Below are positions 9,643 to 16,690 of a stretch of DNA of 24,747 nucleotides, one piece after another. The DNA comes from JAFGTX01 sp942492225 (lineage in GTDB: Bacteria > Bacillota > Clostridia > Peptostreptococcales > Acidaminobacteraceae). Each line of letters opens with the position of its first letter. The first letter of the stretch is position 1. Position numbers and translations under genes: made by a program. The stretch spans positions 1 to 24,747 of the forward strand of contig CALODS010000020.1 of NCBI GenBank assembly GCA_942492225.1, read 5' to 3'. The notes under the pieces are model-generated. The model was given only the letters and a program-made list of their open reading frames with translations. It did no database searches and was not told the DNA's origin.

Positions 9643-9671
9643 TTGATTAAGTTTTGTATTTTGGGTATAAT
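9643..9671 (+). promoter_or_regulatory. Sigma-A promoter for the M23 peptidase-bactofilin operon
   Basis: TTGATT (9643-9648) and TATAAT (9666-9671) separated by exactly 17 bases, 35 bases upstream of the TTG start at 9706. It lies in the 150-base divergent region between the signalling gene and the peptidase. The ribosome site TGGGGGA follows at about 9693. Confidence 0.75.
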
Positions 9672-9705
9672 GTGAAAGAATAATTATGTTTTTGGGGGAC
9701 TACTA

Positions 9706-10734
9706 TTGAAAAATATACAGCCACATTTAAAAACGTTATCAAAAAAAATTAGTCAAGCACAACGAAATAAAATATCATTCGTTGTACTTCGTAACGCGTC
9801 AAAAAGCACGCAACAAATTAGCTTCACCAGTTGGAAATTCTTTGGTGTGGCTGTTTTAACGTTGATGTTAATTTTTTCGGTTAGCGTCATGACGGTCTTC
9901 TATTTATTCGACCACGATAAGCTATTATCTAGAAATATCGCTTTATCTAAACAACTGGTACAACATGAAGATAAAATACTTTCTTTGACCTCAATCAATG
10001 ATCAACAGGCTGAAGAAATTATTGATTTAAAGGATAAACTTGTTTATTCCGCGGAATATTTTGATAACAAGTTAGCTGATGTTAATGAATTACAAGGGCA
10101 AGTAACGACACTTGTTGCTGCTTTAAATAAATCTACACACTCAAATATTAATATTCCTGTTAGTCGTTCATTTGACAGAACAAGTGACGTTTTCAATCCA
10201 CTTGAAGCAACTGATGAAGACAACATATATAAAGAGTTAATTACGACTGAAGAAGAAGATGCACTGTCTTTATATATGGAGGAACAAATCAATGAATTTT
10301 CTAAACTTGTTAAAGATGTCGAAAATCAATTAACTTATTTAGAAAGCCGTCCAGATTTTACACCTACTGTCGGACAAATCACTTCATATTTTGGCTATAG
10401 AATTCATCCAATTACAAAAATACGCTCTATGCACGATGGATTAGACTTTGGCGCTGATAAAGGAACCCCAATAAAAGCTGCTGGTTCTGGCGTTGTTACA
10501 TTCTCTGGCACAAATGGTGGATACGGTAAAATCATTGTTATTTCTCATGGATATGGTTACAAAACTGTTTATGCACATAACAGCGTAAATAAAGTCAATG
10601 TTGGGGATAAAGTAGAAAAAGGTCAGAAAATTGGAGAAGTAGGTAATACAGGAAACAGTACTGGACCTCATTTACATTTTGAAGTTCATTACAATGGAAC
10701 ACAAATTGATCCAATGAAAATACTTGACCTATAA
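9706..10734 (+). CDS. Membrane-anchored M23 (LytM/lysostaphin-type) peptidase
   Basis: A 342-aa protein. A short basic cytoplasmic N-terminus is followed by one transmembrane segment (~43-68), a coiled-coil/linker region (~70-210) and a C-terminal M23 domain (~220-342). The zinc-binding and catalytic set appears complete: H243 and D247 in MHDGLDFG, H291 in VYAHNS, H322 and H324 in HLHFE. Such proteins sit outside the membrane and cut peptidoglycan cross-links or stems, or act as scaffolds if inactive; this one looks active. The start is TTG at 9706 with a G-rich ribosome site six bases upstream. The bactofilin gene follows after 17 bases. Bactofilins and M23 peptidases are known partners in local wall shaping in other bacteria, so a joint role in cell shape or a wall structure is likely by inference. 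Confidence 0.92.
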   Translation: MKNIQPHLKTLSKKISQAQRNKISFVVLRNASKSTQQISFTSWKFFGVAVLTLMLIFSVSVMTVFYLFDHDKLLSRNIALSKQLVQHEDKILSLTSINDQQAEEIIDLKDKLVYSAEYFDNKLADVNELQGQVTTLVAALNKSTHSNINIPVSRSFDRTSDVFNPLEATDEDNIYKELITTEEEDALSLYMEEQINEFSKLVKDVENQLTYLESRPDFTPTVGQITSYFGYRIHPITKIRSMHDGLDFGADKGTPIKAAGSGVVTFSGTNGGYGKIIVISHGYGYKTVYAHNSVNKVNVGDKVEKGQKIGEVGNTGNSTGPHLHFEVHYNGTQIDPMKILDL

Positions 10735-10751
10735 TATGGGGAGGCTATAAC

Positions 10752-11231
10752 ATGCTAAAAAAATTATCAGGGGCAACTGAAGCAGTTCATTTTGATGTGA
10801 TTATCGGTGGAGAATCTGAATTAACCGGTAACATTATATCAAAAGGGTCTGTACGTGTAGATGGCAAAGTAACTGGAAACATTTCATCAGAAGGCAATAT
10901 TATCATCGGGCTGGATGCAAAAGTCGATGGCAGTGTGAAAGGTGCTAATATAGAGATTTCTGGACATATCACTGGTGATGTTGAATCTACTGGACTACTG
11001 AAGATTTACGAAACTGGTTTACTTGATGGTGATATCGAGGTAATGAGTTTTATTATTGAAGAAGGTGGTTCTTTTAGAGGTAACTGTGTTATCAACACTA
11101 AAAACCTTGCACCCTTATCAAAGAAAGACAACAGAAAAGATAATGAAAAAGATAACGAAAAAGATGATGATGCTTCTAATTCTAGAAAAAATAGAAGAAA
11201 TCAACAGACAGATAACGATAAAACTGCATAA
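10752..11231 (+). CDS. Bactofilin family cytoskeletal protein
   Basis: A 159-aa protein. Residues ~15-120 form the bactofilin domain, a right-handed beta-helix recognisable from the repeating turns ITGNIISKGSVRVDGKV, NISSEGNIIIGLDAKVDGSV and ISGHITGDVESTG. The C-terminal ~35 residues are a charged Lys/Asp/Asn tail. Bactofilins polymerise without nucleotide and scaffold cell-wall enzymes at the membrane. A GGGGAGG ribosome site precedes the ATG. It is co-transcribed with the M23 peptidase upstream and closed by a terminator six bases after its stop. Confidence 0.93.
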   Translation: MLKKLSGATEAVHFDVIIGGESELTGNIISKGSVRVDGKVTGNISSEGNIIIGLDAKVDGSVKGANIEISGHITGDVESTGLLKIYETGLLDGDIEVMSFIIEEGGSFRGNCVINTKNLAPLSKKDNRKDNEKDNEKDDDASNSRKNRRNQQTDNDKTA

Positions 11232-11236
11232 TAATA

Positions 11237-11264
11237 AAAAACCATCTGGAATCAGATGGTTTTT
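11237..11264. terminator. Bidirectional terminator shared by bactofilin and MocR genes
   Basis: Stem AAAAACCATCTG-type, arms 11237-11248 and 11253-11264 (ACCATCTG / CAGATGGT extended by A/T pairs) with loop GAAT. U-rich on the plus strand after 11260 and flanked by A residues on the other side, so it can serve both convergent genes. Its edge overlaps the stop codon of the minus-strand MocR gene (11263-11265). Confidence 0.9.
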
Positions 11265-12696
11265 ATATTGTTATTAACTTTTCTAATTGTTGTGTTGAGT
11301 CTTCTTCAAGAAGCAATTTCACGCATTCTGAAAGAATGATAATCCCCTCTTCTATTCGATCTTTTCCAATAGCTGCTACACTTATTCTAAAATCACTCGA
11401 CGAAGATTTTGATACATAAAAAGCATCCCCAGCCACTATATAAACGCCACGTTTTTTTGCCAATAACTCAAGAGTGCTCGCATCAACAGTTTTAGGTAAT
11501 TTAATCCAAATATTGATACCACCCATCGGTTCTTCATATTGAACTTCCTTAGGCATATATTTATCTAATGTTTCGATAGCGAGTTTGCAACGGTTCCCCA
11601 TTATTAGTCTTATTTTACTAATCTGATTTTTCCAATCACCAGTATTTAAATAATGATGGAATGCTCTTTGAATTAATCCTGAGGTAGAAATATCCGTTGT
11701 ATGTTTCGCTAATATAATTTGATTTGCAATTCGTTTAGGACTAATCATAAATCCAAGTCTTAGACCTGGCATAAATATTTTAGAAAAACTTTTTATATAA
11801 ATAACTTGATCCATTTCATCAATAGCTTTTATACTGTGAATTGGTTCATTTGTAAAATTAAGTTCTGTCGCATAATCATCCTCTAAAATGTAAAAATCGT
11901 ATTCCGTACTCAAGTTTATAAGTTGTCGTTTTTCACTATCTGAATAAGTATATCCTGTAGGATTTTGAAAATTAGGCATTGAATAAAACAATTTAGGTTT
12001 GAAACGTTTCACAATATTTTCTAAACGTTCAAAATTTATACCATTACGTGTTAGTGGTATTTCTATTATATTCAATCCTTTTGATCTAAATGTTGCTATT
12101 GCACCTGCATAAGTTGGTGACTCCACTAATATATAATCACCATATTCTAATATACTTTTCGTTACGATATCAATACCTTGTTGTGCACCTGAAACAATCT
12201 GTATATCTTCTGCCGTTGTGATAACCTTATACTCCGCCATATATTTAACAATAGATTCTCTAAGTTCCAAATAACCCTTACTTTCTTGATAGCTAAACGC
12301 TGCACCACCTTCTGAATCTAAAACCTTATTTATAGCTTTTTTAAAAGCTTGTACTGGAAATAAATTTCCAGTTGGTGATGTCGATGAAAAATCATAACCA
12401 ACAGCTGTAGAAAGAGATACCTCTTCATCATATATGACTTGATTATCTATAGGAACAATAAATGTACCACTTCCAAGTTTTTTGAACACACGGCCTTTCT
12501 GCTCTAAATGTTTATAGGCATTTACAACGGTTACCGTATTTACTTCAAGGAGATCTGCCATTTTCCTAATTGGTGGAAGTTTATCCTTTTCAGTTAATTC
12601 TCCATTGACAATCATATGATCTATACCATTTGCCAATTGAATATATAAATGTTCTTTTGAGTCTCTATTCAGTGGTATATTTTTATATTTTCCCAT
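11263..12696 (-). CDS. MocR-type regulator (GntR wHTH fused to PLP aminotransferase domain)
   Basis: About 477 aa. The N-terminal winged helix (~1-75) has the GntR signature LPPIRKMADLLEVNTVTVVN. The rest is a fold-type I aminotransferase-like domain with the PLP lysine motif KSFSKIFMPGLRLGFM and the upstream NFQNPTGYTYS block. MocR proteins use PLP or its adducts as effector rather than as catalyst, controlling genes such as pdx or gab; the target here is unknown. The open frame extends to a GTG at 12732, but that start has no ribosome site and would lie inside the 6S RNA candidate. The ATG at 12694-12696 has GGAG seven bases upstream and is preferred. It starts only 12 bases past the 6S U-run, so part of its transcription may come from 6S read-through. 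Confidence 0.92.
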   Translation of the reverse strand: MGKYKNIPLNRDSKEHLYIQLANGIDHMIVNGELTEKDKLPPIRKMADLLEVNTVTVVNAYKHLEQKGRVFKKLGSGTFIVPIDNQVIYDEEVSLSTAVGYDFSSTSPTGNLFPVQAFKKAINKVLDSEGGAAFSYQESKGYLELRESIVKYMAEYKVITTAEDIQIVSGAQQGIDIVTKSILEYGDYILVESPTYAGAIATFRSKGLNIIEIPLTRNGINFERLENIVKRFKPKLFYSMPNFQNPTGYTYSDSEKRQLINLSTEYDFYILEDDYATELNFTNEPIHSIKAIDEMDQVIYIKSFSKIFMPGLRLGFMISPKRIANQIILAKHTTDISTSGLIQRAFHHYLNTGDWKNQISKIRLIMGNRCKLAIETLDKYMPKEVQYEEPMGGINIWIKLPKTVDASTLELLAKKRGVYIVAGDAFYVSKSSSSDFRISVAAIGKDRIEEGIIILSECVKLLLEEDSTQQLEKLITI

Positions 12697-12708
12697 AATT
12701 TTCTCCAT

Positions 12709-12886
12709 AAAAAAAACCCAGAATGCCGTCACTTAAAAAAATTAGCACCACACCCTTTGTAAGTGGGTGGACTATTCATTGCTTCTGATGTCCTTTCAAG
12801 AAGGCATACCATCTACAATAAAACGCGTGCTCCCTGCGAAAATTCAGTGGTTAATTTTTCGCCTGCAACGAACATCCCAGGCTTTC
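12709..12886 (-). ncRNA. ssrS: 6S RNA candidate (RNA polymerase regulator)
   Basis: About 178 nt in the minus sense, between the NdpA-like and MocR genes. The 5' part CCUGGGAUGUUCGUUGCAGGC resembles the 5' end of E. coli 6S RNA (CUGAGAUGUUCGCAAGCGGGC), and the 3' part GACGGCAUUCUGGG resembles its CGGCAUCUCGGAG. The ends pair: AAAGCCUGGGAUG (12873-12885) with CAUUCUGGGUUUU (12713-12725), 13 bp including four G-U pairs. A second long-range stem pairs AAAAAUUA-ACCAC (12847-12859) with GUGGU-GC-UAAUUUUU (12737-12751). This gives the near-unbroken rod with internal loops expected of 6S RNA, which mimics an open promoter and sequesters sigma-A RNA polymerase. The RNA ends in eight U residues (12709-12716). 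It has its own promoter. Ends are estimates. Confidence 0.78.
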
Positions 12887-12893
12887 TATTACT

Positions 12894-12922
12894 ATTATAC
12901 CCCAAATTAGAGTATTTATCCA
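12894..12922 (-). promoter_or_regulatory. Sigma-A promoter for the 6S RNA candidate
   Basis: In the minus sense TGGATA (12917-12922) and TATAAT (12894-12899) are 17 bases apart. The predicted start near 12886-12887 coincides with the base of the long closing stem of the RNA. It lies just past the stop codon of the upstream NdpA-like gene, so the RNA is independently transcribed. Confidence 0.7.
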
Positions 12923-12930
12923 GACTTGAC

Positions 12931-13965
12931 TTATGTTTGATGAATATTTCTTACCTGTTTAATCAAGTAATTCACTGTACCATCGCCATTATATTGAATT
13001 TCAAAACGACTACTGTCTTCGAAGATATCAAAGTCTCCTTTTATAGTAAAACCTGTATCCGTCTTAAGATTTTTAAATTTAAACTTTTTTCCGACCCATT
13101 TTTTATCTATTTCAAAAGGGCGATCTGTATCAACACCTGCTTTTTCTAGATTCATCATGAATTTTTCTCTCTCTTCAATACTATCAATAACATTATTGAC
13201 TGTATCTTGAATATCTATTTCAGCATTATTAACATACTGCTCATCTAATTCAAGGCGAACATCTATCGCTTTACCAATATTTTCTTTCATATTTTTGCGT
13301 ATCCACCGCTCGGTCTGATTTCTAAATAATTTTGTAACATCTGAATAATCTAATACAACTGTTGCTTGTAAAAATTCACTAATAAAAAATTCTACTTTTT
13401 CACCATTTTCATCCAAGCTTGTTCTTTCCATCATTATCAATTCATATGGTGATTCATGACTTGTACTTTCACCGAAAAATGCAAATTTTCCCAAGCGTTG
13501 TCCTTTGGGAGGCAAAGATATTGTTTGTGGTTTTAACTCTACTTTAAACATACTTTCTTCAAATGTTATATCATGAACAAAAGATGTTTTATACTCCATA
13601 AAGAGTATACCAAGACCCTTTTTACCTTCAACGACGAGTTCTAACACAACCAAGTCACCCGATGGTGCTCCCAGGGTATTTTTAACGATTTTAAACAAGT
13701 GATTTGCAATATTTGCAGAACTTGCGATAAAATCACTTTCACCCATCATAGCAATGCATTCTGTGTAAACAAGACTCGTGTTAATCAAAAATTCACCACG
13801 TGCGTTCCCATCACTATTTAAGGCTTTATGAATATGATTATGAAGATACATGTATGTCTCTTCATCTAACTCAAGTAAACTCGCACCTAATAGGGGCTCA
13901 TCTCCATTACCATCAATAACATGTACTATGGATTTTGTAATTGCAACATCTTCACAATATCTCAT
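12931..13965 (-). CDS. Nucleoid-associated protein, NdpA/YejK-like
   Basis: About 344 aa. It resembles the NdpA-like proteins of clostridia: an N-terminal block with IVHVIDGNGDEPLLG followed by acidic helix ETYMYLHNHIHKAL, and a middle region with VLELVVEGKKGLGILFMEYK. E. coli YejK is a nucleoid-associated protein that can interact with topoisomerases; the clostridial branch is uncharacterised. The C-terminus (KFKNLKTDTGFTIKGDFDIF, then RFEIQYNGDGTVNYLIKQ) looks like a small beta domain. The open frame reaches an ATG at 13980, but ATG 13963-13965 is better placed: it lies one base after the RluA-type stop, with GGAG six bases upstream inside the end of that gene. This implies translational coupling. 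Family assignment is moderately sure; function is inferred. Confidence 0.7.
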   Translation of the reverse strand: MRYCEDVAITKSIVHVIDGNGDEPLLGASLLELDEETYMYLHNHIHKALNSDGNARGEFLINTSLVYTECIAMMGESDFIASSANIANHLFKIVKNTLGAPSGDLVVLELVVEGKKGLGILFMEYKTSFVHDITFEESMFKVELKPQTISLPPKGQRLGKFAFFGESTSHESPYELIMMERTSLDENGEKVEFFISEFLQATVVLDYSDVTKLFRNQTERWIRKNMKENIGKAIDVRLELDEQYVNNAEIDIQDTVNNVIDSIEEREKFMMNLEKAGVDTDRPFEIDKKWVGKKFKFKNLKTDTGFTIKGDFDIFEDSSRFEIQYNGDGTVNYLIKQVRNIHQT

Positions 13966-13966
13966 C

Positions 13967-14878
13967 TTATTCTCCTTCATTTTTTAACAAAAGCTTTAAC
14001 ATATCTTCAGGACAAGGGCACGTTAAGTGAATTTGTTCACCCGTTCGCGGTTGATCAAATATCATCTCATAACAATGAAGTGCCTGTCTATTTATTAATT
14101 TGTGATCACCACCATAAAGTTCATCTCCAATTAGTGGATGACCAATATGAGTAAAGTGTACTCTAATTTGATGTGTTCTGCCTGTTTCTAATAAGATTTC
14201 TACAAAAGTATAATGCTCAAATTTCTCAATTACTTTATAATGAGTAATCGAAGGAAGGCCCTCAGGCAAGACTTTCCTAAGTATATCTCCCTCATTTTCT
14301 CGGTCAATTGGGAAATTTAACGTGCCCTCACTTTTCTTCAAGTCACCAGAAACAATAGCATGATAACATTTTTTTACTGTATTATTTGCCATTTGATCAG
14401 AAATCGATTGTTGTGCATATGAATTTTTTGCTATAAGCATCAGTCCAGATGTATCTCTATCAAGGCGATTAATAAAACGTATTTTCCGATTATCCATTAT
14501 AGATTTAAAATAAGCTGCAACACCATTACCAATAGTGCCATTTGGATGACCTTTCGTTGGATGCACTACAACAAATGGTTGCTTATTAATAACAAGTACG
14601 TCACAATCTTCATAAACAACATCTATAGCAACACTTTCCTGAGGCTCAAAAATATTGTCTTCTTTTTCAAACCCAACTTTAATTATGTCACCAACCTTGA
14701 CCAACTCACTAGCCGTTGTTTTTTTCCCGTTGCGCGTTAGTAATTTTTTTGATTTTGCACGGCGTATCCCTCTACTCGAAAGCTTCATCTTGGATGATAA
14801 AATTTCGCTTACTGGTAACCCCGCTTCATGCTTTTCTATTTGATATATCAGACTATCCGGATCAAAATCCACTAACAT
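13967..14878 (-). CDS. RluA family pseudouridine synthase
   Basis: A 303-aa protein with an N-terminal S4-like RNA-binding region (~15-75) and the RluA catalytic motif INRLDRDTSGLMLIA, in which D140 is the catalytic aspartate. It ends with the usual GRTHQIRVHFTHIGHPLIGD block. It converts specific uridines in 23S rRNA (or tRNA) to pseudouridine; the exact site (RluD-like or another) cannot be assigned. The ATG at 14876-14878 has a GGAGGAAG ribosome site. Its stop is one base from the start of the NdpA-like gene, so the two form an operon. A hairpin separates it from the gene upstream. Confidence 0.95.
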   Translation of the reverse strand: MLVDFDPDSLIYQIEKHEAGLPVSEILSSKMKLSSRGIRRAKSKKLLTRNGKKTTASELVKVGDIIKVGFEKEDNIFEPQESVAIDVVYEDCDVLVINKQPFVVVHPTKGHPNGTIGNGVAAYFKSIMDNRKIRFINRLDRDTSGLMLIAKNSYAQQSISDQMANNTVKKCYHAIVSGDLKKSEGTLNFPIDRENEGDILRKVLPEGLPSITHYKVIEKFEHYTFVEILLETGRTHQIRVHFTHIGHPLIGDELYGGDHKLINRQALHCYEMIFDQPRTGEQIHLTCPCPEDMLKLLLKNEGE

Positions 14879-14899
14879 TTTACTTCCTCCAATAATTTA

Positions 14900-14929
14900 A
14901 AATGCACTAGGTATTTGCCTAATGCATTT
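14900..14929 (-). terminator. Hairpin between 14933-15628 gene and RluA-type gene
   Basis: 12-base arms (14900-14911 and 14918-14929) with one C/A mismatch and a 6-base loop, directly after the stop of the upstream minus-strand gene. In the minus sense it is followed by UUUUAAAUUAUU, an imperfect U-run. It is a likely terminator or attenuator; read-through into the RluA-type gene is possible. Confidence 0.65.
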
Positions 14930-14932
14930 GTT

Positions 14933-15628
14933 TTAAATAGAATATTCTAACACTAAATGTGTATTTGTTTCTTCCTCAAAGAGCAAGATGAAAAATTCAT
15001 ATTTTTCTTCGATATGAGTGATTAGTTCATCTAAATCTACATTGACAACACCATAGTCATGAATTTTTACAGTTACATCTTTCCACCTAAAGCGACGCAA
15101 TGTTTCTATGCTATCTGCGGATAATAATTCCGTTGGAACAGAGCCATAAACATTGCCTCGAACCGTTTGATGCAACTTCCAAAATTCATTGTGCTGATTG
15201 ATGCTACGAGATTTCATCAGTTGATCTGTACGTTCTTCCGCAAAACGTTCTAAATAATTGCCCTCAAAGACATTTACTCTATCAACTGGTTTATATAAGA
15301 AATTCAGCTCATTAATAACTTCAGATGAAAAATGTCGATTTGCTTGTATTACTTTACCTGTAGATAGATTGTACTCTACATCTAAATCTATATCAAAATC
15401 TTTAAACTCTATTTGATCTGGTGAAGGCTCTGCTAATTCAATCTGAATATTATCCGTATCAAATAATTCTCCAAACGCTTTGATACTTGTATTAAATTCA
15501 CCTTCCAATTGATTTAAAATACTACGAATTTCTTTTGCATGGTGGGTGAATTGTTCTTGTTTACACTCTTTTAGTGATTCTTCTAATTCAAGCACATGCC
15601 GTTTTAATGTTCTAATTTTCTCTAACAT
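14933..15628 (-). CDS. Unknown 231-aa protein with N-terminal coiled coil
   Basis: I do not recognise this family. Residues ~1-55 are strongly helical and heptad-like (MLEKIRTLKRHVLELEESL...), then an acidic beta-rich segment (DFDIDLDVEYNLSTGKV), a middle helical part (~115-160) and a C-terminal segment (VTVKIHDYGVVNVDLDELI) ending FFILLFEEETNTHLVLEYSI. There is no signal peptide, membrane helix or Cys motif, so it is probably cytoplasmic. The ATG at 15626-15628 has a GGGGG ribosome site, and a TATAAT (minus sense, 15658-15663) lies upstream without a convincing -35. It precedes the RluA/NdpA pair in the same direction, separated by a hairpin. Confidence 0.75.
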   Translation of the reverse strand: MLEKIRTLKRHVLELEESLKECKQEQFTHHAKEIRSILNQLEGEFNTSIKAFGELFDTDNIQIELAEPSPDQIEFKDFDIDLDVEYNLSTGKVIQANRHFSSEVINELNFLYKPVDRVNVFEGNYLERFAEERTDQLMKSRSINQHNEFWKLHQTVRGNVYGSVPTELLSADSIETLRRFRWKDVTVKIHDYGVVNVDLDELITHIEEKYEFFILLFEEETNTHLVLEYSI

Positions 15629-15732
15629 TATATACCCCCAGAAAACATTCTATCGTTATTATACCAAATAATAAATATAAAATATAGAGTGTCTAATAAA
15701 TTGATTTATATACAGTTACCTGTGATTCATCA

Positions 15733-15768
15733 AAAGAAAAAAAGATACTTCGATTCGATCGAAATACC
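15733..15768 (-). terminator. Terminator after fabI
   Basis: Stem of 11 pairs with two G-U pairs (arms 15744-15754 and 15758-15768, CGAUCGAAUCG core) and a three-base loop, followed in the minus sense by seven U residues, a C and four more U residues. It lies ~50 bases beyond the fabI stop. Confidence 0.75.
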
Positions 15769-15816
15769 TTCTTATTACATTGCTATCACTTGTCTTACAG
15801 GCATCTTATGTTGTTT

Positions 15817-16591
15817 TTAAACACCAACAATGCTGTAGCCACAATCTACATGAAGCACTTCACCCGTTACACCAGATCCTAAATCACTTGCAAGGAATAC
15901 TGCCGCGCCTGCAATTTCTTCAACTGTCGCCATTCTTTTCATTGGTGCTGATTCTAAATATCTTTGAGCAATTTTTTCGAATTCACCTACACCTTTTGCA
16001 GCCAAAGTTTTTACAGGGCCTGCCGAAATAGCATTAACACGAATATTTTGACCCCCAACATCAGCAGCTAAGTAACGTACACTTGCTTCAAGTGCAGCTT
16101 TAGCAACACCCATTACATTATAATTTTTTATTGCTCTCTCAGAACCTAAATAACTTAGCGTTGTAATACAACCCCCATCTTTCATTAAAGGAACAGCTCT
16201 TTTTGTTACTGCCACCAATGAATAGGCACTAACATCTTGAGCCATTGCATAACCTTCACGAGACGTGTTGTAGTATTCGCCTTGCAATTCATCTTTGTTA
16301 GCATGTGCAATGCAATGAACTAAGCCATCAATTGTCCCTGCAGATGTTTTTATTTCTTCGAAAGCTCTATCAATATCATCATCACTTGTTACATCACAGC
16401 TTACCAATGTATATCCCTCAATATTTTCACTTTCCAAAAGTTTCTCTAAACTTCTCTTACTTCTGTCTCCAAAATAAGTGAATATTAATTGGCCATTTTT
16501 CTTGATGAAATTTTTTAGCGATGCCCCACGCTATACTCCACTTGTTTGCAACACCCATTACAACAAGTTTTTTATTATTTAAAAGTGTCAT
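15817..16591 (-). pseudogene. fabI: Enoyl-[acyl-carrier-protein] reductase FabI, frameshifted as sequenced
   Basis: The gene starts at ATG 16589-16591 with a GGAGGAG ribosome site and encodes MTLLNNKKLVVMGVANKWSI and AWGIAKKFHQ, the FabI nucleotide-binding N-terminus. The frame then shifts at a run of five A residues (plus-strand T run 16496-16500). Removing one A restores QENGQLIFTYFGDRSKRSLE, which joins directly to the remaining 206 residues (open from 16437). Those contain the catalytic pair in NYNVMGVAK (Tyr and Lys seven apart) and the C-terminal GEVLHVDCG. Total ~257 aa, the normal FabI length. The enzyme would perform the last reduction of fatty-acid elongation (type II FAS, NADH-dependent). 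No other fab gene is nearby. The gene has its own promoter and terminator. The indel in a homopolymer of an otherwise perfect gene suggests a sequencing error. Confidence 0.85.
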
Positions 16592-16635
16592 TTGACTCCT
16601 CCTTGTTTTGCTTAGTATTAGTACCAGCTCTCAAT

Positions 16636-16664
16636 ATTATATATAATATATTTTTATTTTTCAA
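16636..16664 (-). promoter_or_regulatory. Sigma-A promoter for fabI
   Basis: In the minus sense TTGAAA (16659-16664) and TATAAT (16636-16641) are separated by 17 bases, 45 bases upstream of the fabI start. The leader just after it contains GGTACTAATACTAAG, which partly resembles a FapR-type half site (weak). Confidence 0.75.
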
Positions 16665-16690
16665 GTTTAGTGAAAAAATAAACAATATTT

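Noticed and set aside
11263..12732. MocR start at the upstream GTG 12732
   Set aside because: No ribosome site and it would overlap the 6S U-run; the ATG at 12696 has GGAG at correct spacing.
12709..12900. T-box or other riboswitch upstream of the MocR gene
   Set aside because: The CCACCC/GGGTGTGG hairpin first looked like a T-box-type element, but there is no T-box core and the long-range end pairing and U-run fit a 6S RNA better.
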